Made by a program: the position numbers and the translations under genes. Below are positions 25,963 to 35,584 of a DNA stretch of 64,000 nt, piece after piece. Positions within the stretch are counted from its first letter, which is position 1; each line of letters opens with the position of its first letter. Source of the DNA: CBDCVN01 sp965223045 (GTDB taxonomy: Bacteria; Deinococcota; Deinococci; Deinococcales; Trueperaceae); assembly GCA_965223045.1 (NCBI GenBank), contig CBDCVN010000013.1, forward strand, positions 186,001 to 250,000. Direction: 5' to 3'. Under the pieces are notes generated by a model. It ran no database searches and was not told the DNA's origin. It worked only from the letters and a program-made list of their open reading frames with translations.

Positions 25963-26787
25963 CTAATGCTTTCTGAGATTGTTGTTTGTAAGTAGCTTCC
26001 TAAGCGACCCCTCTAAATCTCCACTGCCTGCAATACTCGTACCTATTAGCACCGCATCAGCAAGCCCAATTAAAGGTTGTAGCTCTTCAGCTTTGCTATA
26101 GCCTGACTCTGCTACAAGCAGACCTTTGAAGCCTTTGGCTCGAGCAAAAGAAATAAGTCTTGGAGCATTATTTAAATCAATGGTTAGTGTTTTCAGGTCA
26201 CGATTATTTATGCCTAGCAAATCTACACCTGCTTCTAGAGCAATTTGCAACTCTATTTCATCATGCACTTCAACTAAAGCAGCTAAAGCAAGTTTTTGTG
26301 CTAGTTCTAAATAAGCTCTGGTATGGTTTTGTAACACAGCTACAATAAGCAAAACTGCACTAGCCCCGGCATTCTTGGCTTCAAAGAGCTGTAAGGGATG
26401 GACTGTAAAATCCTTGCGTAAGAGTGGTAAGCTAACTTCATTGGCAACATCTGTTAAGTAGCTAAGTTTACCCTGAAAGTGCCTTGGTTCTGTAAGTATG
26501 CTTATAGCCTTTGCTCCCCCACGCTGATAAGCTTTGGCAGCTTTGACAGGATCAAGATTAGCAATATTACCTTTAGAAGGACTAGCCCTTTTGATTTCTG
26601 CTATTATGCTTAAGTCCTTTTGAGATAGAGCCTTAGTGAAGCTAGGCCTTTCTTTTTCTATAGTAACTTCTTGTGCTAGGGGTTTGTTTGTGTAATCTAT
26701 GGCTTGTTCTCGAGCAATCTGACCAAGTGTACCCCCAACACTAATATCAGCTGGTGTTAAAGGAGAAGGTAAGCCGTTAATAGACAT
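25963..26787 (-). CDS. trpC: Indole-3-glycerol phosphate synthase
   Basis: About 274 residues; the start ATG 26787 has an AAGG site and overlaps acyP by 11 bp, and a TTG seven codons earlier is less likely. Tryptophan synthesis: ring closure and decarboxylation of CdRP. TIM-barrel motifs are present: IIAEIKRASPSKG (catalytic Glu and Lys), ISILTEPRHFQG, PLLRKDFTVHPLQL, LVEVHDE, LLGINNRDL, LVAESGYS and AVLIGTSIAGSGD. No other trp genes are in the window. Confidence 0.96.
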   Translation of the reverse strand: MSINGLPSPLTPADISVGGTLGQIAREQAIDYTNKPLAQEVTIEKERPSFTKALSQKDLSIIAEIKRASPSKGNIANLDPVKAAKAYQRGGAKAISILTEPRHFQGKLSYLTDVANEVSLPLLRKDFTVHPLQLFEAKNAGASAVLLIVAVLQNHTRAYLELAQKLALAALVEVHDEIELQIALEAGVDLLGINNRDLKTLTIDLNNAPRLISFARAKGFKGLLVAESGYSKAEELQPLIGLADAVLIGTSIAGSGDLEGSLRKLLTNNNLRKH

Positions 26788-27055
26788 AAAAATCCTTAAG
26801 TCCTCCAACTTCTGACCATTGCACTTCTATTTCTGTTACCTTTGCGTAGGTAGGACCATTTTTTAGGTGAATAAGAAAGTGCTCTAAGTCATCCTTTAAG
26901 CCTTCAGCAACAACCTCTACTCGACCATCGCTTAGATTTTCTGCATAACCGTTTAAATTTTTATCTAAAGCATGACGCCTAGCAAAAGCCCTATAGCTAA
27001 CCCCCTGAACCTGTCCAGAAACGAGTGCGGTAAGACGACTTTTTACTTTTGTCAT
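26777..27055 (-). CDS. acyP: Acylphosphatase
   Basis: 92 residues, the normal size. It hydrolyses acyl phosphates. The signature GQVQGVSYRAFARRHA holds the catalytic arginine, and GYAENLSDGRVEVVAEG holds the catalytic asparagine. It overlaps trpC at its 3' end, so the two are translated together. Confidence 0.94.
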   Translation of the reverse strand: MTKVKSRLTALVSGQVQGVSYRAFARRHALDKNLNGYAENLSDGRVEVVAEGLKDDLEHFLIHLKNGPTYAKVTEIEVQWSEVGGLKDFYVY

Positions 27056-27186
27056 AATAATTTTAAGCTCTAGGTAGAATCATTTCGTTTATAAGCGCTG
27101 AATGTATAAGAAACAATTTGTAGTGTTACCATAACTATTACTATAATACGCTTGTATGTCTTCGGCAAATAATGTTGTAGCGGTTC

Positions 27187-27735
27187 CTACAAGAGGTTTT
27201 GGTAAATGTCTTCAAAGCTAAGTCTAGTTTCTAGGCAGCTAAAGTTTATTTTGTCTGTTAGCTGGTAAGTATATTCCTGCCAGTTACCTTGCTCACGGTG
27301 GTAAGCAACCACATGGCGTTTACGACTGTCTATTAGTATATAGCTTTGCAAGCTAGGTATAACTAGATAGGCTTGTAACTTTTCTCGTTGATCAGTTGTT
27401 GCTGTTGAAGCAGGAAGTATTTCCACTATTAGACAAGGGTTTTCTTTATAGTATCTATCACTGTCTTTTTGGCACACTACCATAACATCGGGATAGTAAA
27501 AGACATTTGATGCTGCTCTAACTTTCATATCGCTCATGTAAATACGGCAGCCATGTTTTCGACTAGCATTAGCAAGTTCGGCTACAAGATTTACTGCTAT
27601 GCCATTGTGCTCATCGCTAGCGCCTGCCATAGCATAGACAAGACCATGAATATACTCGTACTTAACTTCAGAGGTTTTCTCGTTTTCAAGGTACTGTTCA
27701 ATACTAAGATAGTTAAGTTCCTTGTGAGCATACAT
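27187..27735 (-). CDS. Uma2-family (DUF820) restriction-like protein
   Basis: About 182 residues if started at the ATG giving MYAHKELNYLS; earlier starts add a non-conserved segment. Motifs of the Uma2 family (PF05685): LENEKTSEVKYEYIHGLVYAMAGAS, MSDMKV, YYPDVMVVC and PCLIVEILPAST. The fold is PD-(D/E)XK nuclease-like, with Asp and Glu in PDV and VEI. The family expands in many genomes and its role is unsettled. A second member is at 63.3 kb and a decayed one at 47 kb. Confidence 0.85.
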   Translation of the reverse strand: MYAHKELNYLSIEQYLENEKTSEVKYEYIHGLVYAMAGASDEHNGIAVNLVAELANASRKHGCRIYMSDMKVRAASNVFYYPDVMVVCQKDSDRYYKENPCLIVEILPASTATTDQREKLQAYLVIPSLQSYILIDSRKRHVVAYHREQGNWQEYTYQLTDKINFSCLETRLSFEDIYQNLL

Positions 27736-28011
27736 AAGTAATAAGGTAGCATAGTTTGTCAATTTAATGTAGCAAAGCATGTCTGCAGCTTTAAATATCA
27801 ATTAATCGCAAAATCTGTACTAATAACTCTGTTTGATATGAGTTCCTTCTTGCTAAACTTGAAATGGTAGTATAAATTTTCATTATGCCTATAGCTAAAT
27901 TGAGCATAAGTTGAGGTGAACCCAATTGATCGGACAAAAAATTAAGGTTAATTAAGACCTACTAAAATGATATCAAATTGAGATTACATTGTTTGTAAGC
28001 TTGATAACAAC

Positions 28012-28848
28012 CTATCCTGTTATTATTGATTTAGTTTTCTCCTCTCTGTAAACTAATTCAGGCGTTTTGTACTGCAATGATTGATGCGGACGTTCACTGT
28101 TATAAAATTGTAAGTACTTTCCTATTTCTTCCCTTCCTTGCTCTATATTTTTGTATTCCTTTAGATATACTTCTTCATACTTTACCGTTCTCCACAACCT
28201 TTCTGTAAATATATTATCCATGTAGCACCCTCTTCCGTCCATGCTGATTGCTATTTCGTTTGCCTTCAATATATCCGTAAACTCATGACTTGTGTACTGA
28301 CTACCTTGATCTGTATTGAATATCTCTGGCTTCTCTCCTTCCAACGCCTCTTCTAATGCTTCTATACAAAACTCTGCTTTCATGCTATTCGAAACTTCCC
28401 ATGAAACAACATAACGGCTATACCAATCCATTACTACTACCAGATAGCAATATCCTCCTTGCAAACGTATATACGTAATATCACTAGCCCATACCTGATT
28501 TGGTTTGTTTATGATTTTGTTTTTCAGAAGGTATGGGTAAATTTTATGTCCTTCCTTTGGTTTACTTAGTTTGGGTTTGGCATATATAGCTTGCAAACCC
28601 ATCAGACACATCAAACGATATACTCTTTTATGATTGACCTTATAGCTTTCTCTATTTAGCATTGCTGTTATCTTGCGATAACCTAGAAAAGGATGATCTG
28701 TATACAACTCATCTATCCTTTGCATCAACTTTTCATTGAGGTCACTAATTCCTGTAGGTCGATAGTAATAACTACTACGATTCAGTCTCAGTAACTCACA
28801 TTGCTTAGTAATGCTCAATTGAGGGTGCCTTGGATCGACTATCAACAT
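28012..28848 (-). CDS. IS3-family transposase OrfB
   Basis: About 278 residues from an internal ATG; real translation most likely begins in OrfA and shifts. It has an HTH_21 region (LLRLNRSSYYYRP, HPFLGYRKITAMLNR) and a DDE integrase core: VWASDITYIRL, FNTDQGSQYTS and GRGCYMDNIFTERLWRTVK, with FYNSERPHQSLQYKTP at the end. It is intact. Confidence 0.92.
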   Translation of the reverse strand: MLIVDPRHPQLSITKQCELLRLNRSSYYYRPTGISDLNEKLMQRIDELYTDHPFLGYRKITAMLNRESYKVNHKRVYRLMCLMGLQAIYAKPKLSKPKEGHKIYPYLLKNKIINKPNQVWASDITYIRLQGGYCYLVVVMDWYSRYVVSWEVSNSMKAEFCIEALEEALEGEKPEIFNTDQGSQYTSHEFTDILKANEIAISMDGRGCYMDNIFTERLWRTVKYEEVYLKEYKNIEQGREEIGKYLQFYNSERPHQSLQYKTPELVYREEKTKSIITG

Positions 28849-28862
28849 ACGTTCCTCTTGAC

Positions 28863-29156
28863 TCAGTTTTTGAGCCCTTTGGACAAAAAATCTAGTTCCA
28901 TTTTCAATTTGCCAATCTGTTCGTACAGTGCAGCCTCTCTACGTTCTTGTAGTCTTGCTTTTCTACCTCTTAGTAATGAAAACCTTTCATGCAGTGCTTC
29001 TGATCCAGCCTTTTTCCATTCTTTAATTTGTGTAGTATGGACACCATACTGACTTGCTAGTTCCGCAAGGTTTTTCTCCCCAACTATAGCTTCAGCAGCA
29101 ACTTTAGCTTTGAATTCCTTCTTGTAAGTTTTTCTTATTCCTTTTGTCTGGCTCAT
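28863..29156 (-). CDS. IS3-family OrfA, with -1 frameshift site
   Basis: 97 residues. A helix-turn-helix of the transposase_8 type (YKKEFKAKVAAEAIVG, NLAELASQYGVHTTQIKEWKK) is followed by a coiled coil (RLQERREAALYEQIGKL). Near its end the heptamer T TTT TTG (minus strand, 28884-28890) lies in the correct frame. A -1 slip there reads FFVQRAQKLSQEERM straight into OrfB, giving the fused transposase usual for IS3. Confidence 0.88.
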   Translation of the reverse strand: MSQTKGIRKTYKKEFKAKVAAEAIVGEKNLAELASQYGVHTTQIKEWKKAGSEALHERFSLLRGRKARLQERREAALYEQIGKLKMELDFLSKGLKN

Positions 29157-29238
29157 TTATATCTCCATATTCTAGATATTTTACATCTTCTATGGACCTT
29201 AATTTCGCCGGGGTTTTCTGTCCAGTTTTTGGGGGTAA

Positions 29239-31836
29239 GCTCACAACTTCATTTGCCCAAGTTTTAATTTGACCCCATATTTCGTTAGCAAGTTGTGTCT
29301 CTCCTTTTTGAATAGCAGCATTCATGGCATTAACCCAAGGCTCAAAGTCTACTTTGTTACTGTCAAGCTCATGTGCCCAAGTTTTAACTTGATCCCAAAT
29401 TTCATTAGCAATTTGCGTCTTTTGTTGTTGAATAGCAGTGTTCATTGAATCAAGCCATAACTCAACTAAAGGAGTTTTAGTATTGTATTCTTGTGCTGCT
29501 TCTTTAGCTTGATTATACAGCTTTTCTGCTTCACTTAAAGTTTGCTTTGCAGTTGCCTCAAGTAACCAAAATTCTATAACAGAAAGATGAACAGGCAGTT
29601 TGGGACAGGTTTTTTCGTAGGGCCTGTTACCTAAATACTTTTTCCACTCTTCTTTGGTAAAATTACGTCCAGCAATACGGCAAAGTCTCTCTAACCAAGA
29701 CTCTTCATCTACATCCCAAATAAGTATAATGTAATCCCAGCCACCAGATACTACCTTTGTGCCGTCTGGTGAGAAGGCTACGCTCAAAACAGAATCACTA
29801 TGCCCTTGCCATGGGTTTCCTATTGTTTCTCCTGTTGTAGCGTCCCACAACCGCACTGTTTTACCGCTTCCAGATACTACCTTTGTCCCGTCTGGGGAAA
29901 ACGCTACGCTATAAACATCAGAACTATGCCCTTGCCATGGTTCTCCTATTGCTTCTCCTGTTGTAGTGTCCCACAACCGCACAGTCTTATCACTGCTTCC
30001 AGATACTACCTTTGTCCCGTCTGGAGAGAAGGCAACGCTCCAAACAATAGAACTATGCCCTCGCCATGGCTTTCCTATTGTTTCTCCTGTTGTAGTGTCC
30101 CACAACCGCACAGTCTTATCAAAGCTACTAGATACTACTTTTGTTCCATCTAGAGAGAAGGATACACTATAAACATCATCACTATGCCCTTGCCATGGTT
30201 CTCCTATTGTTTTTCCTGTTATAGCGTCCCACAACCGCACAGTCTTATCCTCGTTACCAGATACTACCTTTGTTCCGTCTGGAGAGAAGGCAATGCTCCA
30301 AACAATAGAACTATGCCCTCGCCATGGCTTTCCTATTGTTTTTCCTGTTGTAGTGTCCCACAACCGCACAGTCTTATCAAAGCTACTAGATACTACCTTT
30401 GTTCCATCTAGAGAGAAGGATACACTATAAACAGCATCACTATGCCCTTCCCATGCCTCTCCTATTGCTTCCCCTGTTCTTGCATCCCACAATCGCACTG
30501 TTTTATCACTGCTTCCAGATACTACCTTAGTGCCGTTTGGTGAGAAGGCTACGCTCCTAACAGCATCACTATGCCCTTGCCATGGTTTTCCTATTGCTCC
30601 CATTGCATCCTCTGTTGTAGCGTCCCACAACCGTACAGTCTTATCAGAGCTACCAGATACTACCTTTGTGCCGTTTGGTGAGAAGGCTACGCTCCTAACA
30701 GCATCACTATGCCCTTGCCATGGTTTTCCTATTGCTTTCCCTGTTGTAGCGTCCCACAAACGAATATTATCCCCGCCACTAGACATTACCTTTGTACCGT
30801 CTGGTGAAAGCGCTACGCTATAAACATCAGAACTATGTTGCCATGGTTCTCCTATTGCTTCTCCTGTTCTTGCGTCCCACAAACGAATATTATCCCAGCC
30901 GCCAGAAACAACCTTAGAGCTGTCTGGAGAGAAGGTTACACTAAAAATAGGATTATTATGCCCTTGCCATTCTTCTCCTATTGCTTCCCCTGTTTCTGCA
31001 TCCCACAATCGCACAGTATTATCCCAGCCTCCAGATACTACCTTTGTCCCGTCTGGTGAAAAGGCTACGCTCTCAACAGGATCACTATGTCCTTGCCATT
31101 CTTCTCCTATTGCTTCCCCTGTTTCTGCATCCCACAATCGCACAGTATTATCACTGCTTCCAGATACTACCTTTGTCCCGTCTGGGGAAAACGCTACGCT
31201 CCTAACAGCATCACTATGCCCTTCCCATGCCTCTCCTATTACTTCCCCTGTTTCTGCATCCCACAATCGCACAGTATTATCACTGCTTCCAGATACTACC
31301 TTTGTCCCGTCTGGTGAAAACGCTACGCTCTCAACAGAATCACTATGCCCTTGCCATGCCTCTCCTATTGCCTTCCCTGTTTCTGCATCCCACAATCGCA
31401 CTGTTTTATCACTGCTTCCAGATACTACCTTTGTCCCGTCTGGGGAAAACGCTACGCTAGAAACAGAAGAAGTATGACCATGTAAGGTTGTATCAAGATG
31501 GGGGATGTTTTGAAGAATACGGAGCATTCTGTCAGCGCTTTCAAAACCTTTCTTAATCTTATTGCTCTGAACAGCAAGTAGAGCAGTCAAATCAATAAAA
31601 CTGTCAGTAGGGTTGGGATTTTTAGTAACTTGAAGTCCTTGTGAATTAAGATAACGTGACAACGCTAGGTCTGCAACTTCCTTAGCTTCTTCCTCAGCAC
31701 TTTCTGCACGATCACGTTGTGCTTTAGCTAGCTGCTCCTGTTCTTCAGCATCTTTTTGAGCTTGTTGAGCAAGGTCACGTTGAGATACTGCTACAACCCA
31801 CTGACTTGAAGCAAATATACCTAACACACTAACTCT
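29239..31836 (-). pseudogene. CHAT-STAND-WD40 protein, 3' fragment (14 WD40 repeats)
   Basis: Continues the broken gene after the IS701 element. It starts within or just after the membrane helix (VSVLGIFASSQWVVAV), followed by a coiled coil (about LAQQAQKDAEEQEQLAKAQR). Then come 14 WD40 repeats of about 43 residues (core SVAFSPDGTKVVSGSSDKTVRLWD), enough for two seven-bladed propellers. After them come RLCRIAGRNFTKEEWKKYLG, typical of nSTAND proteins, and two helical repeats (LANEIWGQIKTWANEV). The frame then runs into the IS3 end, so the C-terminus is lost or replaced. WD40 domains here are the likely ligand sensor. Confidence 0.88.
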
Positions 31837-33358
31837 ACAGCGCAATGTTGCATATTAAGTAAGGGGAAGTGCGAAAAAAGTGCGAGTGTGAATAATAAAT
31901 TAAGGCTATGAAAAACATTTATAAAGCACACAATGAAATATTAGAAGAGGCCGTAAATTTAAGTCCTCCAGAATGCAACTTAGTTGAAGCAGATATAGAA
32001 GCGCTAGCAAAAGAACTCAAAGAATACGTAGCAGAGTTTGAAGAAGCATTTAAACGACCTGAAAGTTTGATCTGGACAGGACATTATCTAAAAGGTTTGT
32101 TAAGCAACCTTGATCGAAAAAATATAGAAGCAATGGCACTATCAATAGGACTGAATGTCCGTAGCATGCAAAACTTTGTAGGACAAAGCCCTTGGCAGTT
32201 AGAACCTGTGATTGACACGCATCAAAAACTTATTGCAGAAAGTTTAGGTAATGATGGAGTACTGATAGTTGATGAATCAGGGAATGTAAAACAAGGAAAA
32301 AGCTCAGTAGGAGTAGCAAGGCAATATTGTGGATCAGTAGGAAAAGTGGAGAACAGTCAAGTAGGAGTATACCTAGGGTATGCCAGTAACAAAGGACATA
32401 CCTTAACAGAAGGGCAGTTGTACTTACCAGAACAATGGTTTGATAAAGAGCATGAACAAAAAAGGGAAGAATGTGGAGTGCCAAAGGATCTAGAATTTAG
32501 AACCAAACCAGAAATAGCGTTAGGAATGATAAAAAAGACAGAAGAGAGAGGGCATTTGAGCTTTGAATATGTGCTAGCAGATGCATTGTATGGAAATAAT
32601 ATCGAGTTTAGAGATGGAGTAGCTGAATTAGGAAAAAAGTACTTTACAGCAGTATCTTGCGATACGCAGGTATACAAGGAGAAGCCAGAGGTCAAGGTAC
32701 CTGAATATAAAGGTAGGGGAAGGAAGCCGAAACTAGCAAGGGCAAATATTGAATCAATACGGATAGATGAGTTAGCAAAGGAAATAGAAGCAGAAAAATG
32801 GAGTAAACATGTAGTGAAAGAAGGAAGTAAAGGGCCAATAGTATGTGAATTTGCCTTTGAGCGAATATGGGAAACAAGGGGAGAAGAAGAGCCAGTGGAA
32901 CTGTGGTTGGTAATTCGGCGTAACCTAAATGAGAAAAGAGAGATAAGCTATTATTTGTGCAATGACTCAGAAGAAGTCAGCCTAGAAACATTAGTGTGGC
33001 TAAGTGGAATGAGATGGCCGATAGAAACATCGTTTGAGGAATCAAAAGAAGAACTGGGGCTTGATCACTACGAAACTAGAAGCTACTTAGGTTGGCATCA
33101 CCATATACTATTAACTTGTCTAGCACATCATTTTCTGGTGAGGATGCGTTTAATGTTAGGAGAAAAGTCTCCAGCTTTAACTTTGCCACAGGCAAGAGTG
33201 CTGCTCAAGGCAGCAATACCGTTACCTAGATTGACAATAGCTCAATCACTAAATCTAATTCGTTACTATCAGCGCAGAAATTATACTGCTTATGCTTCGC
33301 ATCGAAAACGTACTCTTGCTATATTGTCTAGGAGTTATATTCCATGACATTGCGCTGT
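31837..33358 (+). mobile_element. IS701-like insertion sequence
   Basis: About 1.5 kb with inverted ends ACAGCGCAATG (31837-31847) and CATTGCGCTGT (33348-33358). No unambiguous target repeat; TA flanks are possible if the ends are set one base in. It is inserted in the membrane-helix codons of the CHAT-STAND-WD40 gene, in the opposite orientation. Confidence 0.85.
31908..33347 (+). CDS. IS701/IS4-type DDE transposase
   Basis: 479 residues and complete. DDE_5-type core: VLIVDESGNVKQGKSSVGVA (first Asp), YVLADALYGNNIEF (second Asp) and MRWPIETSFEESKEELGLDHY (Glu, YREK-like region), as in IS701 elements. The N-terminal SLIWTGHYLKGLLSNLDRKN also matches the family. The C-terminus reaches almost to the right inverted end. 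Confidence 0.88.
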   Translation: MKNIYKAHNEILEEAVNLSPPECNLVEADIEALAKELKEYVAEFEEAFKRPESLIWTGHYLKGLLSNLDRKNIEAMALSIGLNVRSMQNFVGQSPWQLEPVIDTHQKLIAESLGNDGVLIVDESGNVKQGKSSVGVARQYCGSVGKVENSQVGVYLGYASNKGHTLTEGQLYLPEQWFDKEHEQKREECGVPKDLEFRTKPEIALGMIKKTEERGHLSFEYVLADALYGNNIEFRDGVAELGKKYFTAVSCDTQVYKEKPEVKVPEYKGRGRKPKLARANIESIRIDELAKEIEAEKWSKHVVKEGSKGPIVCEFAFERIWETRGEEEPVELWLVIRRNLNEKREISYYLCNDSEEVSLETLVWLSGMRWPIETSFEESKEELGLDHYETRSYLGWHHHILLTCLAHHFLVRMRLMLGEKSPALTLPQARVLLKAAIPLPRLTIAQSLNLIRYYQRRNYTAYASHRKRTLAILSRSYIP

Positions 33359-34582
33359 AATACTAACAACCACAGCAAAAATAACCACACCAACTACAGA
33401 ATATTTCTGCCATTGCCTACGCCTCTTTCTAGCATCCTCCACCTCCTTCTGCCGTTTAGCTTCCTCCTCTTTCTCAAGCCTTAACTTCTCTTCACTAGCC
33501 TCTATAAGTTTCTCTTCAACATTATCCCACTCCCGCATACCTTCTTTACCTTGCTTAACTAAAAAAAGCGCTGACTCGTCTAATTCATCTCCAGAATCTT
33601 TGGGCACTTCTTCATAAATAGGTTTACCATCAACATCCTTTTTCCCTGTGTCTACCTTCTCAACCCAATCAGCCCTACGACTCTCCAACACACGCCTAGC
33701 TCTTTGCCCTATTAAATCAGATTCCTCAAACCGCTTACGCACTAAAGGAGCTAGTGTATCATGAGCAAACCTAATCTTAGTTTCCTGCCTAGCTTTCTTT
33801 ATTTCTATAAGAATATATTTGTTTACAGCCTTCTGAATAAGCTCTGGCAAGTAATCTTTGGCATGGCTATAAGCTTTCTCAATATCTGACACATTGTGCT
33901 CTGCTGCCGTACCCATAGGAGTAGTATGAAAGTGCAAAATATCCAGCAGCAAACCAGTACTCACTACACCTTCCTTCCACTTCTTTACCTCAGCAATTTG
34001 CTGGTCTAAAAAGTCCCCTAGTAAATAACCTTTCTTACGCAACCCTTCATATAACTCAAGAGTAAACTGTGGTCCCTCACCATCATTATCTTCATTTTCT
34101 CTTTGGGCAGTTTCCCACATCTTTGTTAAAAGTATTTGTAAAGTAGGTGCCAAAGCAGCCCCAGCATCTACCCACAAATCATCAGCAATGACCGTTGGTA
34201 AATCTTCGCCTTCTTTAAAGCGCAGTTTGTACTTTTGTTTTAAGCGAGGTGACTTGCTTATACCCGAAACTGCCTCAATAATCCCATCCCTGTTAAGACG
34301 TTCAAGGCGAAAGTCTATATTCGGTAAACTTTGCCCACTTAAAGCAGCTCTAATTTCAGATAGCCATTCCTTACGAAAACTTAAGATTAGCTTGCCTTTA
34401 GGACGTTCTTCGGGCTTAGCAAATACATCAAGTAACGCTTGTATAAATGCCTTTAGTTCCTTAGCGGCATAATAAGGATTAATACCTTCCTCACTTATAG
34501 TTGCTTGGCTATATTCCAAAGGATGTGTATAAATTTCTTCTAGCTGATCTAAGACAACTATTACAGGTTTTTTCTGATCTTT
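33359..34582 (-). pseudogene. CHAT-STAND-WD40 protein, middle fragment (NTPase)
   Basis: The minus-strand frame directly after the IS5-like element reads DQKKPVIVVLDQLEEIYTHP, with the Walker B aspartate and the DQLEE signature of nSTAND1. It then reads LILSFRKEWLSEIR (sensor-like), a winged-helix region (AHDTLAPLVRKRFEE) and a long charged coil. A membrane helix (YSVVGVVIFAVVVSI) is cut by the IS701 element. The apparent ATG at 34519 is not the real start, because coding extends upstream to the IS5-like end. Confidence 0.88.
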
Positions 34583-35584
34583 AGAGTTGTTCGGAAATAG
34601 CCAAATCAGCTAAAATAGTAGCTAGTATGGTAGTTTTCAAAACCAGAAGTGACAGACAAGTAAGAGCCTTGACAGGTTTGCCTGAAGAAAAGATAAATGA
34701 GTTAGAGACAGTGTTTGAAGAGGTATATGAGGAGCAAAGTCAAAAAGACTATGAAGAACAACAAGCTAAAGGGGAAAGAGAACGATCTAGGGGAGGAGGA
34801 AGAAAAAGTAAACTTCCTTCTACTAAACACAAACTCGAATTTATTCTCTACTACCTGAAAAGTTATCCTACAATGGATGAATTAGCAGAGAAGTTTGATA
34901 TGTCTCGTTCCAGTGCACACTATTGGGTACATAAGCTGCTGCCAATTCTCTCAGCAGCCTTGGAAAATTAGGTATGTTGCCTAAGAGAGAGTTCAATACA
35001 CCTGAGGAGTTAAAAGAAGCGCTTGAAGAAGCAAGAAAAATACTGATTGATGCTACAGAAAGGAAACATAGACGCCCTAGTGAAGAAGAAAAGCAGGAGG
35101 AGCTATATAGTGGAAAAAAGAAGGGTCACACGGTAAAAAACACAATAATAGCAACAGGAAGAAAGGTAATAATCTATGTAGGAAGGACATTTGCTGGGCG
35201 GAGACATGACTATGGGATGTTTAAGGAGGAGTTTCCACCTAAACAAGGCTGGCTGAAAGAGGAGGGAAAAAGAGCAAATCTAGACTCAGGTTATCAAGGT
35301 ATAAACAAGGATTATGGGATAGGAGCAGCGATACCAAAGAAAAAGCCAAGGAAGAGTAAAAAGAATCCTAATCCAGAGCTAACAGAAGCAGAGAAGGAGA
35401 GGAATAAAAGACTGAGCAAAGCAAGGATATATGTAGAACATGCCATAGGAGGTATGAAACGCTTTAATATACTAGTGCATGCCTTTCGGAATCGCAAGAC
35501 AGGTTTTGCAGATAGCGTTATAGCTGTCTGTGGGGGGCTTTGGAATTTTTTGATTGTTTAAACTATTTATTTCCGAACAACTCT
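34583..35584 (+). mobile_element. IS5-like insertion sequence, second copy
   Basis: 1002 bp, the same ends as the copy at 19716 and differing at only a few positions. Flanked by TTT on both sides (34580-34582, 35585-35587). Removing the element and one TTT restores the host frame as LWHKLEKDQKKPVIVV. Confidence 0.92.
34627..35561 (+). pseudogene. IS5-like transposase, frameshifted
   Basis: Identical to the transposase at 19760 except for a few substitutions and one deleted base (TTGGCAAAA at about 20093 reads TTGGAAAA at about 34960). This splits it into 114 and 195 residues just after the helix-turn-helix. This copy is probably immobile without help from the intact copy. Confidence 0.88.

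Larger units (their letters stand above)
27917..29238 (-). mobile_element. IS3-family insertion sequence
   Basis: About 1.3 kb. The outer end near 29238 reads TTACCCCCAAAAACTGGACA on the minus strand. The other end near 27917 has the related TGAACCCAATTGATCGGACA, and both continue to a TTAAGGT. No clear target duplication is seen. It truncates the 3' end of the WD40 gene. Confidence 0.82.

Noticed and set aside
29800..31460. A ladder of plus-strand ORFs with repeated, similar peptides opposite the WD40 region
   Set aside because: They are shadows of the repeated WD40 codons on the minus strand; no ribosome sites, and the composition is unlike real proteins.
29700..31500. Regular repeats of about 129 bp that could suggest a CRISPR-like or satellite array
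   Set aside because: The period equals a 43-residue WD40 unit, all in frame, without short repeats and unique spacers.
34519..34521. ATG at 34519 (MEYSQATISEEG) as start of a separate gene
   Set aside because: Coding continues upstream to the IS5-like end with a Walker B motif; it is an internal methionine.
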